From NCBI RefSeq assembly GCF_003751605.1, contig NZ_RJVJ01000001.1:4402001-4466000 (forward strand): a stretch of DNA of 64,000 nucleotides, read 5' to 3'. The position numbers and the translations under genes were made by a program. The notes under the pieces are model-generated. The model was not told where the DNA came from and ran no database searches. It saw only the letters and a list, made by a program, of their open reading frames with translations. Positions within the stretch are counted from its first letter, which is position 1. Each line of letters starts with the position of its first letter. This stretch comes from Kitasatospora cineracea (GTDB taxonomy: Bacteria > Actinomycetota > Actinomycetes > Streptomycetales > Streptomycetaceae). Positions 45,144 to 52,518 of this stretch are shown here, one piece after another.

Positions 45144-46133
45144 ATGCAGCACCGGACACTGGGAAACCAGGGCCTGGAGGTCTCGGCGATCGGCTACGGC
45201 GCGATGGGCCTGACGATGGCCTACGGGCCCACCGACGAAGGGACCGCCCTCGCCGCCCTGCGCCGCGCCCACGACCTGGGCGTCACCCTCTTCGACACCG
45301 CCGAGATGTACGGCGGGGGCACCGGGGCCAACGAGGCCCTGGTCGGCCGGGCGGTCAAGGGCTTCCGCGAGGACGTGGTCCTGGCGACCAAGTTCGGCGT
45401 CGACATGTCGGTGCCCGCGGAGCGGATCGGCCGGGCCCTCGACAGCAGGCCCGACACCATCCGCCGGGCCGCCGACACCAGCCTGCGCCACCTCGGCGTC
45501 GACCACATCGACGTCCTCTACCAGCACCGCGTCGACCCCGCGGTGCCCGTCGAGGAAGTCGCGGGCACCGTCAAGGAGTTGATCGACGCGGGCAAGGTGA
45601 GGTACTTCGGCCTCAGCGAGGCCGGACCCGAGACGCTCCGCCGGGCGCACGCCGTGCAGCCGGTCTCCGTCCTGCAGACCGAGTACTCCCTGTTCGAACG
45701 GGACGTCGAGCAACTCCTCCCCGTCCTGGACGAGTTGGGCATCGGCCTGGTCGCCTACTCCCCGCTCGGCCGCGGGTTCATCACCGGCACCGCCGCACCC
45801 GCCGGCCGGTACCCGGCCGGCGACCTGCGCAACACCGACCCGCGCTGGCAGCCGGGCAACTTCGAGCGCAACGCCGAGGCCGTCTGCCGGCTCGCCGCAC
45901 TCGCGGCGGCCAAAGGCGCCACCGTCGCCCAACTGGCCCTGGCCTGGCTCCTGTCCCGCGGCGAGCACCTCGTGCCGATCCCCGGCACCCGCGACCCGCG
46001 GCGCCTCGAGGAGAACGTCGAAGGCGCCGACCTCGTCCTCACCGGCGCCGACCTGGCGGCCGTCGACGAGATCCTGCCCCGGGGCGGCTTCGGCGCCCGC
46101 TACGCCGAAGGGCACCTGCCGACCTGGATCTGA
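45144..46133 (+). CDS. Aldo/keto reductase
   Basis: A 329-residue AKR with ATG 10 nt after GAGGAG. GYGAMGLTMAYGP and FDTAEMYGGGTGANEALVGR carry the catalytic Asp-Tyr pair. The other catalytic residues are the Lys in VVLATKFG and the His in DVLYQHRVDP. GLVAYSPLGRGFITG and VPIPGTRDPRRLEENV (NADPH-binding loop) complete the AKR13-like pattern. It reduces aldehydes or ketones with NADPH. It lies downstream of the TetR-linked quinone reductase on the same strand and may belong to the same detoxification group. Confidence 0.93.
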   Translation: MQHRTLGNQGLEVSAIGYGAMGLTMAYGPTDEGTALAALRRAHDLGVTLFDTAEMYGGGTGANEALVGRAVKGFREDVVLATKFGVDMSVPAERIGRALDSRPDTIRRAADTSLRHLGVDHIDVLYQHRVDPAVPVEEVAGTVKELIDAGKVRYFGLSEAGPETLRRAHAVQPVSVLQTEYSLFERDVEQLLPVLDELGIGLVAYSPLGRGFITGTAAPAGRYPAGDLRNTDPRWQPGNFERNAEAVCRLAALAAAKGATVAQLALAWLLSRGEHLVPIPGTRDPRRLEENVEGADLVLTGADLAAVDEILPRGGFGARYAEGHLPTWI

Positions 46134-46288
46134 GCCCGGCGGGGGACCAGCGGCCGCCGCTCCGGCCGCGGGAGCCCCCGGACCCCGCCGAGCCGTCGAC
46201 CCGCCGGTCCGCAACTGCCGCTGTCGCCTGACACGGAGGCGTGCGGTGCGGGAAGATGACGGACCGGCAGGAAGCGAAGGGGAGCACA

Positions 46289-46681
46289 GTGACCGATCCG
46301 TCCGAAACCATGGTGGGGCTGGCCGATGCGATCGAGGCGCTCCGGACGGAGCTGCTGAAGGCCTGGGGCGGCGGCGGGGTGCGCCCGCTGCGGTTCAAGC
46401 CGGCGCCGGTCGAGCTCACGGTGCAGGTGGCCGTCACGGACGCGAAGAAGGGGACGGCGGGGGTCAAGTGGTGGGTGGTCCAGGCCGGGGGAGAGCTGTC
46501 GCGGCAGTCCGTGGCCACCCAGACCCTCAAGCTGGTGCTCGAACCGGTCGCCTTCACACCGGACGGGCAGCAGACCGAGTTCTTCATCTCGGACACCGAC
46601 TCGGACGCGGACTCGGACGCCGACGGCGGCGGTGACGGGCCGCCGGCCGGGCGGGAGCAGGCGCTGGGCGACCGTGAGTAG
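46289..46681 (+). CDS. Trypco2-domain protein
   Basis: A 130-residue protein. GTG 46289 follows AAGGGGAG by 5 nt; upstream in-frame ATG 46256 is possible. The core matches the trypsin-co-occurring domain 2: LADAIEALRTELLKAW, LRFKPAPVELTVQVAVTDAK, VKWWVVQAGGELSRQS, TQTLKLVLEPV. A Ser/Asp-Asp acidic tail (SDTDSDADSDADGGG) follows. In the genomic surveys that named it, trypco2 is found next to trypsin-like proteases in NTP-dependent conflict systems and is thought to be a small partner or target of the protease. The protease gene starts 11 nt downstream, so they form an operon. Confidence 0.85.
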   Translation: MTDPSETMVGLADAIEALRTELLKAWGGGGVRPLRFKPAPVELTVQVAVTDAKKGTAGVKWWVVQAGGELSRQSVATQTLKLVLEPVAFTPDGQQTEFFISDTDSDADSDADGGGDGPPAGREQALGDRE

Positions 46682-46692
46682 CGCGCCGGGCC

Positions 46693-49600
46693 ATGTTCGA
46701 GACTGACCGGGTCGTCCTGCTCCGCTACGACGTCGACGGCGAGCCCCAGGTGGGGACCGGCCTGCGGGTGGGCGGGGAGACCGTCCTGACGGCGGACCAC
46801 TGCGCGGGCGGGAGCAACCTGCGCGCCGTCCGGGACGGGCGCGAGTTCCCGGCCCAGGTGGTGGTCCGCACGCACCGCAGCGACGTGGACCTGGCCGTGC
46901 TGCGGGCGCCGGGCATCGGCGCCAAGGAGCCGATGGGGTTCGCCCGGGTCGACCGGAGCGTCGCCGGGTCGGTCCGCGACTGCCAGGCGGTCGGCTTCCC
47001 GCGCTGGAAGCGGGACGCGCGCAACGGGCGCACCACGGCCCAGCCGTGCGGCTGGGTCCCGACCGCGGAGGGCATCGCGGTGGGCGGGCCGGGCGGCGCC
47101 CCGGTCGGCCTGCTGTCGTTCAAGATGTCCGGGCCCGAGATCCCGCTGCACCCCACCTCGGTGGGGACCCTCGGCGCGGGCAGCCCGTGGGGCGGCATGT
47201 CGGGCGCCGCCGTGGTCGGCTCCGGTCTGGTCATCGGCGTGGTGCGCAGCCACAACCTGTCCGAGGGCACCGGCTCGCTGACCCTGACCCCGGTGGACGC
47301 CATCGACCACCTGGCACCGGACACCAGGGACCGGATGTGGGCGGCCCTGGGCGTCCCGGACCCCGCCGCGCTCCCCGTCCTCCCCGGCCCGGCCGGCGGC
47401 CCCCCGGCACCCGCCGCACCCGCCGCCGTGGCACCCGCCGCCGCGCCCGCCGCCGCCCGCTCCCGGGCCGGCGTGGTGCGGGACCTGACGGTCAAGTGGG
47501 TGCAGAGCGGCCCCCCGGTGGCCGTGCTGCAGGGGTTCTCCGGCGTCGGCAAGACCCGGGCCGCGCTGAAGATCAAGGACGCCCACCCCCGGCGCAGCTT
47601 CATCGACGTGGAACTCTCGGCGGGCGTCCACACCCTCGAGCAGCTCCTGATCCTGGTCGGCGGGGCGTTCGCCGAAGCCGGGAAGGTCGGCGTGCTGCTC
47701 GGCACCGACCCGGTGCGGGACATCGCGGACAGCCTCAGGGACGGGACGGTCCTGCTCCTCGACGACTTCCACCGCTGCTTCGTCGACGGCTCCGGCGCGC
47801 CCGCGCCCGAGGTCCAGCACCTGGTCAACGCGGTGGCGCGGCGGATCCACGGCACCGGCGGGCGGATCCTCCTGGTCGCGGACCAGGCCGCGGCCTTCCC
47901 GTGGATCACGGACGGCGACATCCACACCCTCCCCGGCATGAGCGAGGGCGAGGGCGTGAACTTCCTCGCCGAGACCCTGCGGCGCACGGGCGTGCCGAAC
48001 GACCTCCCGCCCGACCGGACCGCCGAGATCGTCGGCTGGCTCGGCGGGAACCCGCGCGCCCTGCAGATCCTCGCGGGCTGCCTGCAGTCCGACAGCCTGG
48101 AGGACCTGATCGGACTCTCCCCCAAGGCGTGGGAACTCCAGGACCGCAACGTCTCCGAACCCTTCGCCCAGAGCCTCGAACGGGCCTTCCTGGACCGGTT
48201 CATCGGCCGCCTGGACGACACCTCGGCCACACTCCTGCGTCGCGCCTCGGTGCACCGGACCTCCTTCACCAACGACGCGCTCAAGGTGTCGCTCTGGGAC
48301 GCCCCGGGACAGTTCGACGCGGCGAAGCGGAAACTGACCTCGAGCTTCCTGGTCGAGAAGCGCAACGAGAAGCACTTCTCGATGAACCCGATCGCCAAGG
48401 AGATCTCGCTCCGGGCCCTCTCGGCCCACCGCGGCGAACTGGCCCGCGCGCACGCGGCCGTCGGCAAGTTCCACGCCCGCCACTTCAAGGCGAAGCGGAT
48501 GGGAACCCAGGGCAGCGACTTCCTGGAGGCCCGCTACCACCTCTTCGTCTCCGGCGAGACGGAGGAGCTGGCGGTCGTGGCCAAGGCCTACGCCCTCCAC
48601 CTGGACCGCGTCTACGGCTACAAGACGAAGATCGAGGAGGACCCGCGGGAGCGCGACGAGCTCATCTCCCTGCTGAGCGCCGCACTCGACGAGGCGAGCC
48701 CCTCCTGGCGGCTCCACCTCCACCTCGCCCTCCTGCTCGAGGCCCGGGCCCGGCCCGACGACCTGCCGGCCGCACTCGAACAGGTCGTCTGCGCGACCGC
48801 GTCCCCCAACGCCTCCAAGCGCGCCTGGGCGATGCGGATACGCCTGACCGACCAGCTCCGCGGCACCGACGCCGCCGTCGACGTGGCCGTCGAGGCCGAC
48901 GACCGGCTGACGGCCGACACCTCGAACCCGATCGAGATCCACCTCCTGCACGCCGAACTGCTGGCCCGCGACCCGTCCCGCCTCGACGAGGCCGTGCAGC
49001 TGCTCAAGGCCGCCATCGCCCGCTCGGCCAAGCCCTCCCCGCTCGCGCCGCTCTACCAGGCCGCCGCCGAGCTGCTGGGCCGGGACGAGGCCCGGGTGGG
49101 GGAGGCCGTCGAGCTGCTGCGGGAGGGGATCGGGAAGGTCCCGGTCCAGGGCAACCTGTTCTCGCTGTACCAGGCCGCCGCCGAGCTGCTGGCGCGGGAC
49201 GAGAGCCGGGTGGGCGAGGCGGTCGAACTGCTCCGGGAGGGCATCGGGAGGATCCCCGCCCAGGGCAACCTGTTCTCGCTGTACCAGGCGGCCGCGATGC
49301 TGCTGGGCCGGAACGGGGACCGGGTGGAGGAGGCCGTCGAGCTGCTCCGCGAAGGGATCGAGAAGGTCCCCGCCCAGTTCGGCCTGTTCTCGCTGTACCA
49401 GGCCGCGGCCGGGCTGCTGGCGCGGGACGAGGCCCGGGTGGGAGAGGCCGTCGAGCTGCTGCGGGAGGGCATCGCCAGGGTCCCGGTCCAGTTCGGCCTG
49501 TTCTCGCTGTACCAGGCCGCGGCCGGGCTGCTGGGCCGGGACGAGGCCCGGGTGGGAGAGGCCGTCGAGCTGCTGCGGGAGGGCATCGGGAGGATCCCCG

Positions 49601-50919
49601 CCCAGTACAGCCTCTTCTCGCTGTACCAGGCCGCCGCCGAGCTGCTGGCGCGGGACGAGGCCCGGGTGGGAGAGGCCGTCGAACTGCTGCGGGAGGGCAT
49701 CGGGAAGGTCCCGGTCCAGGGCAACCTCTCCTCGCTCTACCAGGCCGCCGCCGAGCTGCTGGCGCGGGACGAGGCGCGGGTGGCGGAGGCCGTCGAGCTG
49801 CTGCGGGAGGGCATCGGGAGGATCCCCGCCCAGTACAGCCTGTACTCGCTGTACCAGTCGGCGGCCGAGCTGCTGGCGCGGGACGAGAGCCGGGTGGGCG
49901 AGGCCGTCGAGCTGCTCCGCGAGGGGATCGGGAGGATCCCGGTCCAGTTCAGCCTGTTCTCGCTGTACCAGGTGGCGGCGGAGCTGCTGGGCCGGGACGA
50001 GGGCCGGGTGGACGAGGCGGTCGAGCTGCTCCGCGAAGGCATCACCAGGGTTCCGGTGCAGGGCAACCTGTTCTCGCTGTACCAGGTGGCGGCGGAGCTG
50101 CTGGGCCGGGACGAGGCGCGGGTGGACGAGGCCGTCGAGCTGCTGCGGGAGGGCATCGAGAAGGTTCCCGCCCAGTACAGCCTGTTCTCGCTGTACCAGG
50201 CCGCCGCCGAACTGCTGGGCCGCGACCGGGAACGGGTGGAGGAGGCCGTCGAGCTGCTCCGCGAGGGCATCGGGAAGATCCCCGCCCAGTTCAGCCTGTT
50301 CTCGCTCTACCAGACCTGGGCGATCATCCTCGCGGCCTGCGGGGAGGAGCCGGCGGCCGTGGAGGTGCTGCTCGACGGGGTGTCCCACATCGGCTACCGG
50401 CAGGGCGCCTACCGGCTCGCCGAGGGCGCCGCGTTCGTGTCCGCCGGGATCGACGACGACTCGTCCGTGGACCGGCTGCGGCAGACGCTGGCCGAGGGCG
50501 GGTACGACCGGCAGGTGCTGCTCATCGACCTGATCTCCGCGGAGAAGCAGGGCGACTGGGAGGAGGCGCTGCGGATCGCCCGGTCGGGGCAGGAACTGTA
50601 CGGGACGACCGCCCCGTTCCTGAGCCAGGAGGTCATCTCGCTGGTGGCGCTGGGGCGGACCGCGGACGCGGTGTCCCGGGTCCGGGCGATGGGCCACACC
50701 CGGTCCGAGGACTCCGTCCGGTGGCTCCGCGGGTTCGTCCACGCCTGCGGCGGGGACGTCGAGGCGTGCCGCGCGGACATGCAGCCCTGGACCGCCGGAT
50801 CGGACCTGGACCTGGCCGCGGACCCGGTGGCCTTCTGCGTCGGCGTCTGGGACGACAGCCGTGGGACGTTCGGCAGCAGCCTGCGGTTCCACTTCCCCTT
50901 CCTGCCCCACGTGACCTGA
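46693..50919 (+). CDS. Trypsin-like protease / STAND-like NTPase / helical-repeat conflict protein
   Basis: A 1,408-residue multidomain protein. Residues 1-225 are a cytoplasmic trypsin-like protease with the triad H36 (TADHC), D66 (SDVDLAVL) and S170 (WGGMSGAAVV). An Ala/Pro linker follows (about 225-258). The NTPase covers about 260-500: Walker A GFSGVGKT (281-288), Walker B VLLLDDF (353-359), a RILLVADQ sensor strand and a GGNPRALQIL motif like the GLPL box of STAND ATPases. Then comes a winged-helix-like segment (FIGRLDDTSATLLRRASVHR). Residues about 590-1240 are TPR-like helical repeats, of which 787-1204 are eleven nearly identical 38-residue units. The C-terminus (about 1205-1408) has degenerate repeats. 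I infer a sensor-effector: repeats recognise a signal, NTPase oligomerises, protease is activated. Confidence 0.9.
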   Translation: MFETDRVVLLRYDVDGEPQVGTGLRVGGETVLTADHCAGGSNLRAVRDGREFPAQVVVRTHRSDVDLAVLRAPGIGAKEPMGFARVDRSVAGSVRDCQAVGFPRWKRDARNGRTTAQPCGWVPTAEGIAVGGPGGAPVGLLSFKMSGPEIPLHPTSVGTLGAGSPWGGMSGAAVVGSGLVIGVVRSHNLSEGTGSLTLTPVDAIDHLAPDTRDRMWAALGVPDPAALPVLPGPAGGPPAPAAPAAVAPAAAPAAARSRAGVVRDLTVKWVQSGPPVAVLQGFSGVGKTRAALKIKDAHPRRSFIDVELSAGVHTLEQLLILVGGAFAEAGKVGVLLGTDPVRDIADSLRDGTVLLLDDFHRCFVDGSGAPAPEVQHLVNAVARRIHGTGGRILLVADQAAAFPWITDGDIHTLPGMSEGEGVNFLAETLRRTGVPNDLPPDRTAEIVGWLGGNPRALQILAGCLQSDSLEDLIGLSPKAWELQDRNVSEPFAQSLERAFLDRFIGRLDDTSATLLRRASVHRTSFTNDALKVSLWDAPGQFDAAKRKLTSSFLVEKRNEKHFSMNPIAKEISLRALSAHRGELARAHAAVGKFHARHFKAKRMGTQGSDFLEARYHLFVSGETEELAVVAKAYALHLDRVYGYKTKIEEDPRERDELISLLSAALDEASPSWRLHLHLALLLEARARPDDLPAALEQVVCATASPNASKRAWAMRIRLTDQLRGTDAAVDVAVEADDRLTADTSNPIEIHLLHAELLARDPSRLDEAVQLLKAAIARSAKPSPLAPLYQAAAELLGRDEARVGEAVELLREGIGKVPVQGNLFSLYQAAAELLARDESRVGEAVELLREGIGRIPAQGNLFSLYQAAAMLLGRNGDRVEEAVELLREGIEKVPAQFGLFSLYQAAAGLLARDEARVGEAVELLREGIARVPVQFGLFSLYQAAAGLLGRDEARVGEAVELLREGIGRIPAQYSLFSLYQAAAELLARDEARVGEAVELLREGIGKVPVQGNLSSLYQAAAELLARDEARVAEAVELLREGIGRIPAQYSLYSLYQSAAELLARDESRVGEAVELLREGIGRIPVQFSLFSLYQVAAELLGRDEGRVDEAVELLREGITRVPVQGNLFSLYQVAAELLGRDEARVDEAVELLREGIEKVPAQYSLFSLYQAAAELLGRDRERVEEAVELLREGIGKIPAQFSLFSLYQTWAIILAACGEEPAAVEVLLDGVSHIGYRQGAYRLAEGAAFVSAGIDDDSSVDRLRQTLAEGGYDRQVLLIDLISAEKQGDWEEALRIARSGQELYGTTAPFLSQEVISLVALGRTADAVSRVRAMGHTRSEDSVRWLRGFVHACGGDVEACRADMQPWTAGSDLDLAADPVAFCVGVWDDSRGTFGSSLRFHFPFLPHVT
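49051..50304 (+). repeat. Eleven 114-bp tandem repeats within the conflict-protein gene
   Basis: Eleven consecutive 114-bp units encode LYQAAAELL-RDEARVGEAV (start of each unit) followed by ELLREGIGKVP-Q--LFS. Units are nearly identical at DNA and protein level, with variation concentrated at the A/V/S after LYQ, the G/A before RD, GK/GR/EK/AR and the two residues before LFS (GN, FG, YS, FS). A twelfth unit from 50305 is degenerate. High identity suggests recent unit duplication and frequent recombination. Confidence 0.97.
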
Positions 50920-50945
50920 CCGCCCCAGGTGCCTCGCCTGCCCAC

Positions 50946-51014
50946 CTGACCCGTCTGCCCCGTTTGACCGGTCTGCCCCGCTTGACCCGCCTGCCTCGCG
51001 TGACCCGTTGACCG
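50946..51014. repeat. 18-bp imperfect tandem repeat, 3.5 units
   Basis: CTGACCCGTCTGCCCCGT (50946), TTGACCGGTCTGCCCCGC (50964) and TTGACCCGCCTGCCTCGC (50982) follow one another, with a half unit to about 51014. It fills the gap between the conflict gene and the small gene at 51058. Confidence 0.75.
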
Positions 51015-51057
51015 AACGCTCCGCCGCACCCGCCCGTCGGGGCACTAGGCTCGGGGC

Positions 51058-51420
51058 ATGTCGAATTCTGACGGGCTGCTCGTCGACATCGCCTTGATGG
51101 TGGAGTCCGAGCACAGCAACCAGATGTCCGTGACAGTGGTCGTCCCCGGTGCGGTGATCACCGGCAGGCTCGCCCCGGTGGCCCTGTGGTGGGAACGGGT
51201 GGCGGACGTCCTGCAATCCTCCGACCACCTGAAACCGTTCGCCTCCCTGTTCGCCCCGCCGCCCGGCGGCGCCCCGACCCCGCCCACCCACCTCCACCTG
51301 CACCGGGCGCGCATCCTGCAGGGCGACTTCGGCCTGCCGCACACCGGGGGCATGTACCGGATCGCCATCGAGGACATCAGCGCCTGGTCCGTCGGCGACC
51401 TCAGCTACTCCGACGGCTGA
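51058..51420 (+). CDS. Small protein of unknown function, possibly GvpU-like
   Basis: A 120-residue protein with ATG start. The sequence GLLVDIALMVESEHSNQMSV followed by TVVVPGAVITGRLAPVALWW, and later THLHLHRARILQGDF and YRIAIEDISAWSVGDLS, resembles the beta-rich pattern of gas-vesicle accessory GvpU-like proteins and relatives found outside gas-vesicle clusters. No other gvp gene is nearby, so the resemblance says little about function. It is 140 bp after the conflict protein and could be an accessory of that locus. Confidence 0.6.
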   Translation: MSNSDGLLVDIALMVESEHSNQMSVTVVVPGAVITGRLAPVALWWERVADVLQSSDHLKPFASLFAPPPGGAPTPPTHLHLHRARILQGDFGLPHTGGMYRIAIEDISAWSVGDLSYSDG

Positions 51421-51446
51421 CCGGCCCCCGGCGGGCCGGGTGTTGA

Positions 51447-52346
51447 ATGGGGCCCATGGATTCCATGGGCCCCACGGCGGAGAACGCGCGCACGGCGAGC
51501 CGGACGGCGGTGCTGGTCTGCCAGGGCCGGGCCGCCGCGGACGGCCGGGCCGGCGGCGGACGGTTCGCCGACCCGGTGGCCGGACGGCTGCTGCGGGCCG
51601 ACGAACGGGCCGTGGTCGACCAGGTGCGGGCGGGGACGCCCCCGCCGGGGTGGAAGGAACGCACCGGGTACGAGGGCGTCCGGGCCTGCGCCGAGATCGC
51701 GGTGCCCCGGACGGTGGCGATCGACGAGGCACTGCGGGCCCACGCGAACGGCCAACTCGTCGTCCTCGGTGCCGGGTTGGACACCCGCGCCTGGCGGCTC
51801 GCCGCCCTCGCCGACACCGACGTGTGGGAGGTCGACCACCCCGCCTCGCAGCGGGACAAGCAGGACCGGCTGGCCGCCGCCGACCTCCGGCCGACGGCCC
51901 GCTCGGTCCGCTTCACCCCGGTCGACTTCGCCGTCGACGCCCTCGGCCCGGCCCTGGACGCCGCCGGGCACGACCCCGCCGCCCCCACCACCTGGCTGTG
52001 GGAGGGCGTCGTCCCCTACCTCACCCGCGAACAGGTCCGCTCCACCCTCGCCGCCCTCGCCGCCCGCACCGCGCCCGGCAGCGCACTCGTCCTCAACTAC
52101 CAGGCCCCGTCGGCGAAAGCGGCCGCCGGACGGCTGCTCACCCGGCTGCTCGGCAACTCCGTCACCGCGGGCGAGCCCTGGCGCTCGCTGTGGCGGCCGG
52201 AACGGATCGCCGCCCTGCTCGCCGAGCACGGCCTGCGGACCGTCGCCGACCACGACCTGCTCACCCTCGCGCAGGACCTCGACACCCCGACCGGCAGCCG
52301 CGCCTCGCTCCGCTCCGGCCGGGTCGCCGTCGCCGAACACTCCTGA
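51447..52346 (+). CDS. LCM/PPM-type SAM-dependent methyltransferase
   Basis: About 299 residues of the leucine-carboxyl-methyltransferase-like family common in actinomycetes. NARTASRTAVLVCQGRAAAD, QLVVLGAGLDTRAWRLAAL (SAM loop), WEVDHPASQRDKQDRL, VDFAVDAL and TTWLWEGVVPYLTREQVRST are all family signatures. The methylated substrate is unknown; relatives modify polyketides, mycolates or small acids. Three in-frame ATGs (51447, 51456, 51465) all lie in or beside a 25-bp palindrome, and there is no good Shine-Dalgarno, so the true start is uncertain. An AT-richer 170-bp leader separates it from the BNR-protein gene. Confidence 0.85.
   Translation: MGPMDSMGPTAENARTASRTAVLVCQGRAAADGRAGGGRFADPVAGRLLRADERAVVDQVRAGTPPPGWKERTGYEGVRACAEIAVPRTVAIDEALRAHANGQLVVLGAGLDTRAWRLAALADTDVWEVDHPASQRDKQDRLAAADLRPTARSVRFTPVDFAVDALGPALDAAGHDPAAPTTWLWEGVVPYLTREQVRSTLAALAARTAPGSALVLNYQAPSAKAAAGRLLTRLLGNSVTAGEPWRSLWRPERIAALLAEHGLRTVADHDLLTLAQDLDTPTGSRASLRSGRVAVAEHS
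51449..51473. promoter_or_regulatory. 25-bp palindrome spanning the start codons of the methyltransferase gene
   Basis: GGGGCCCATGG (51449-51459) and CCATGGGCCCC (51463-51473) are perfect inverted repeats around a 3-nt spacer. Two of the three possible ATG starts are inside the arms, so an mRNA hairpin would hide them. It could equally be a protein-binding operator. Confidence 0.6.
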
Positions 52347-52518
52347 GCCGGCGGGCTGGTCGGCTTCCGTGTTTATCAACTCTCTTCACTGATTTGGTTT
52401 TTGGGCGTTCTTTACGCGCGTCCCCTTCTCCCCGGCGGGGTCGGCCGCAAGGCTGTCGGACTGACCCACCGCGGCGCGCGATCGGCGCGCCCGGTCTCCC
52501 GGGGAGGGACACCGCACC

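Noticed and set aside
49051..50304. CRISPR-like array
   Set aside because: Units are contiguous 114-bp coding repeats in frame, without unique spacers; there are no cas genes.
46039..51732. A very long open frame (about 1,900 codons) on the minus strand across the conflict gene
   Set aside because: It is the antisense shadow of the repeat-rich, GC-biased plus-strand gene. Its sequence is low complexity (GLVQREQ-type repeats mirror the 114-bp units) and has no domain or ribosome-binding site.
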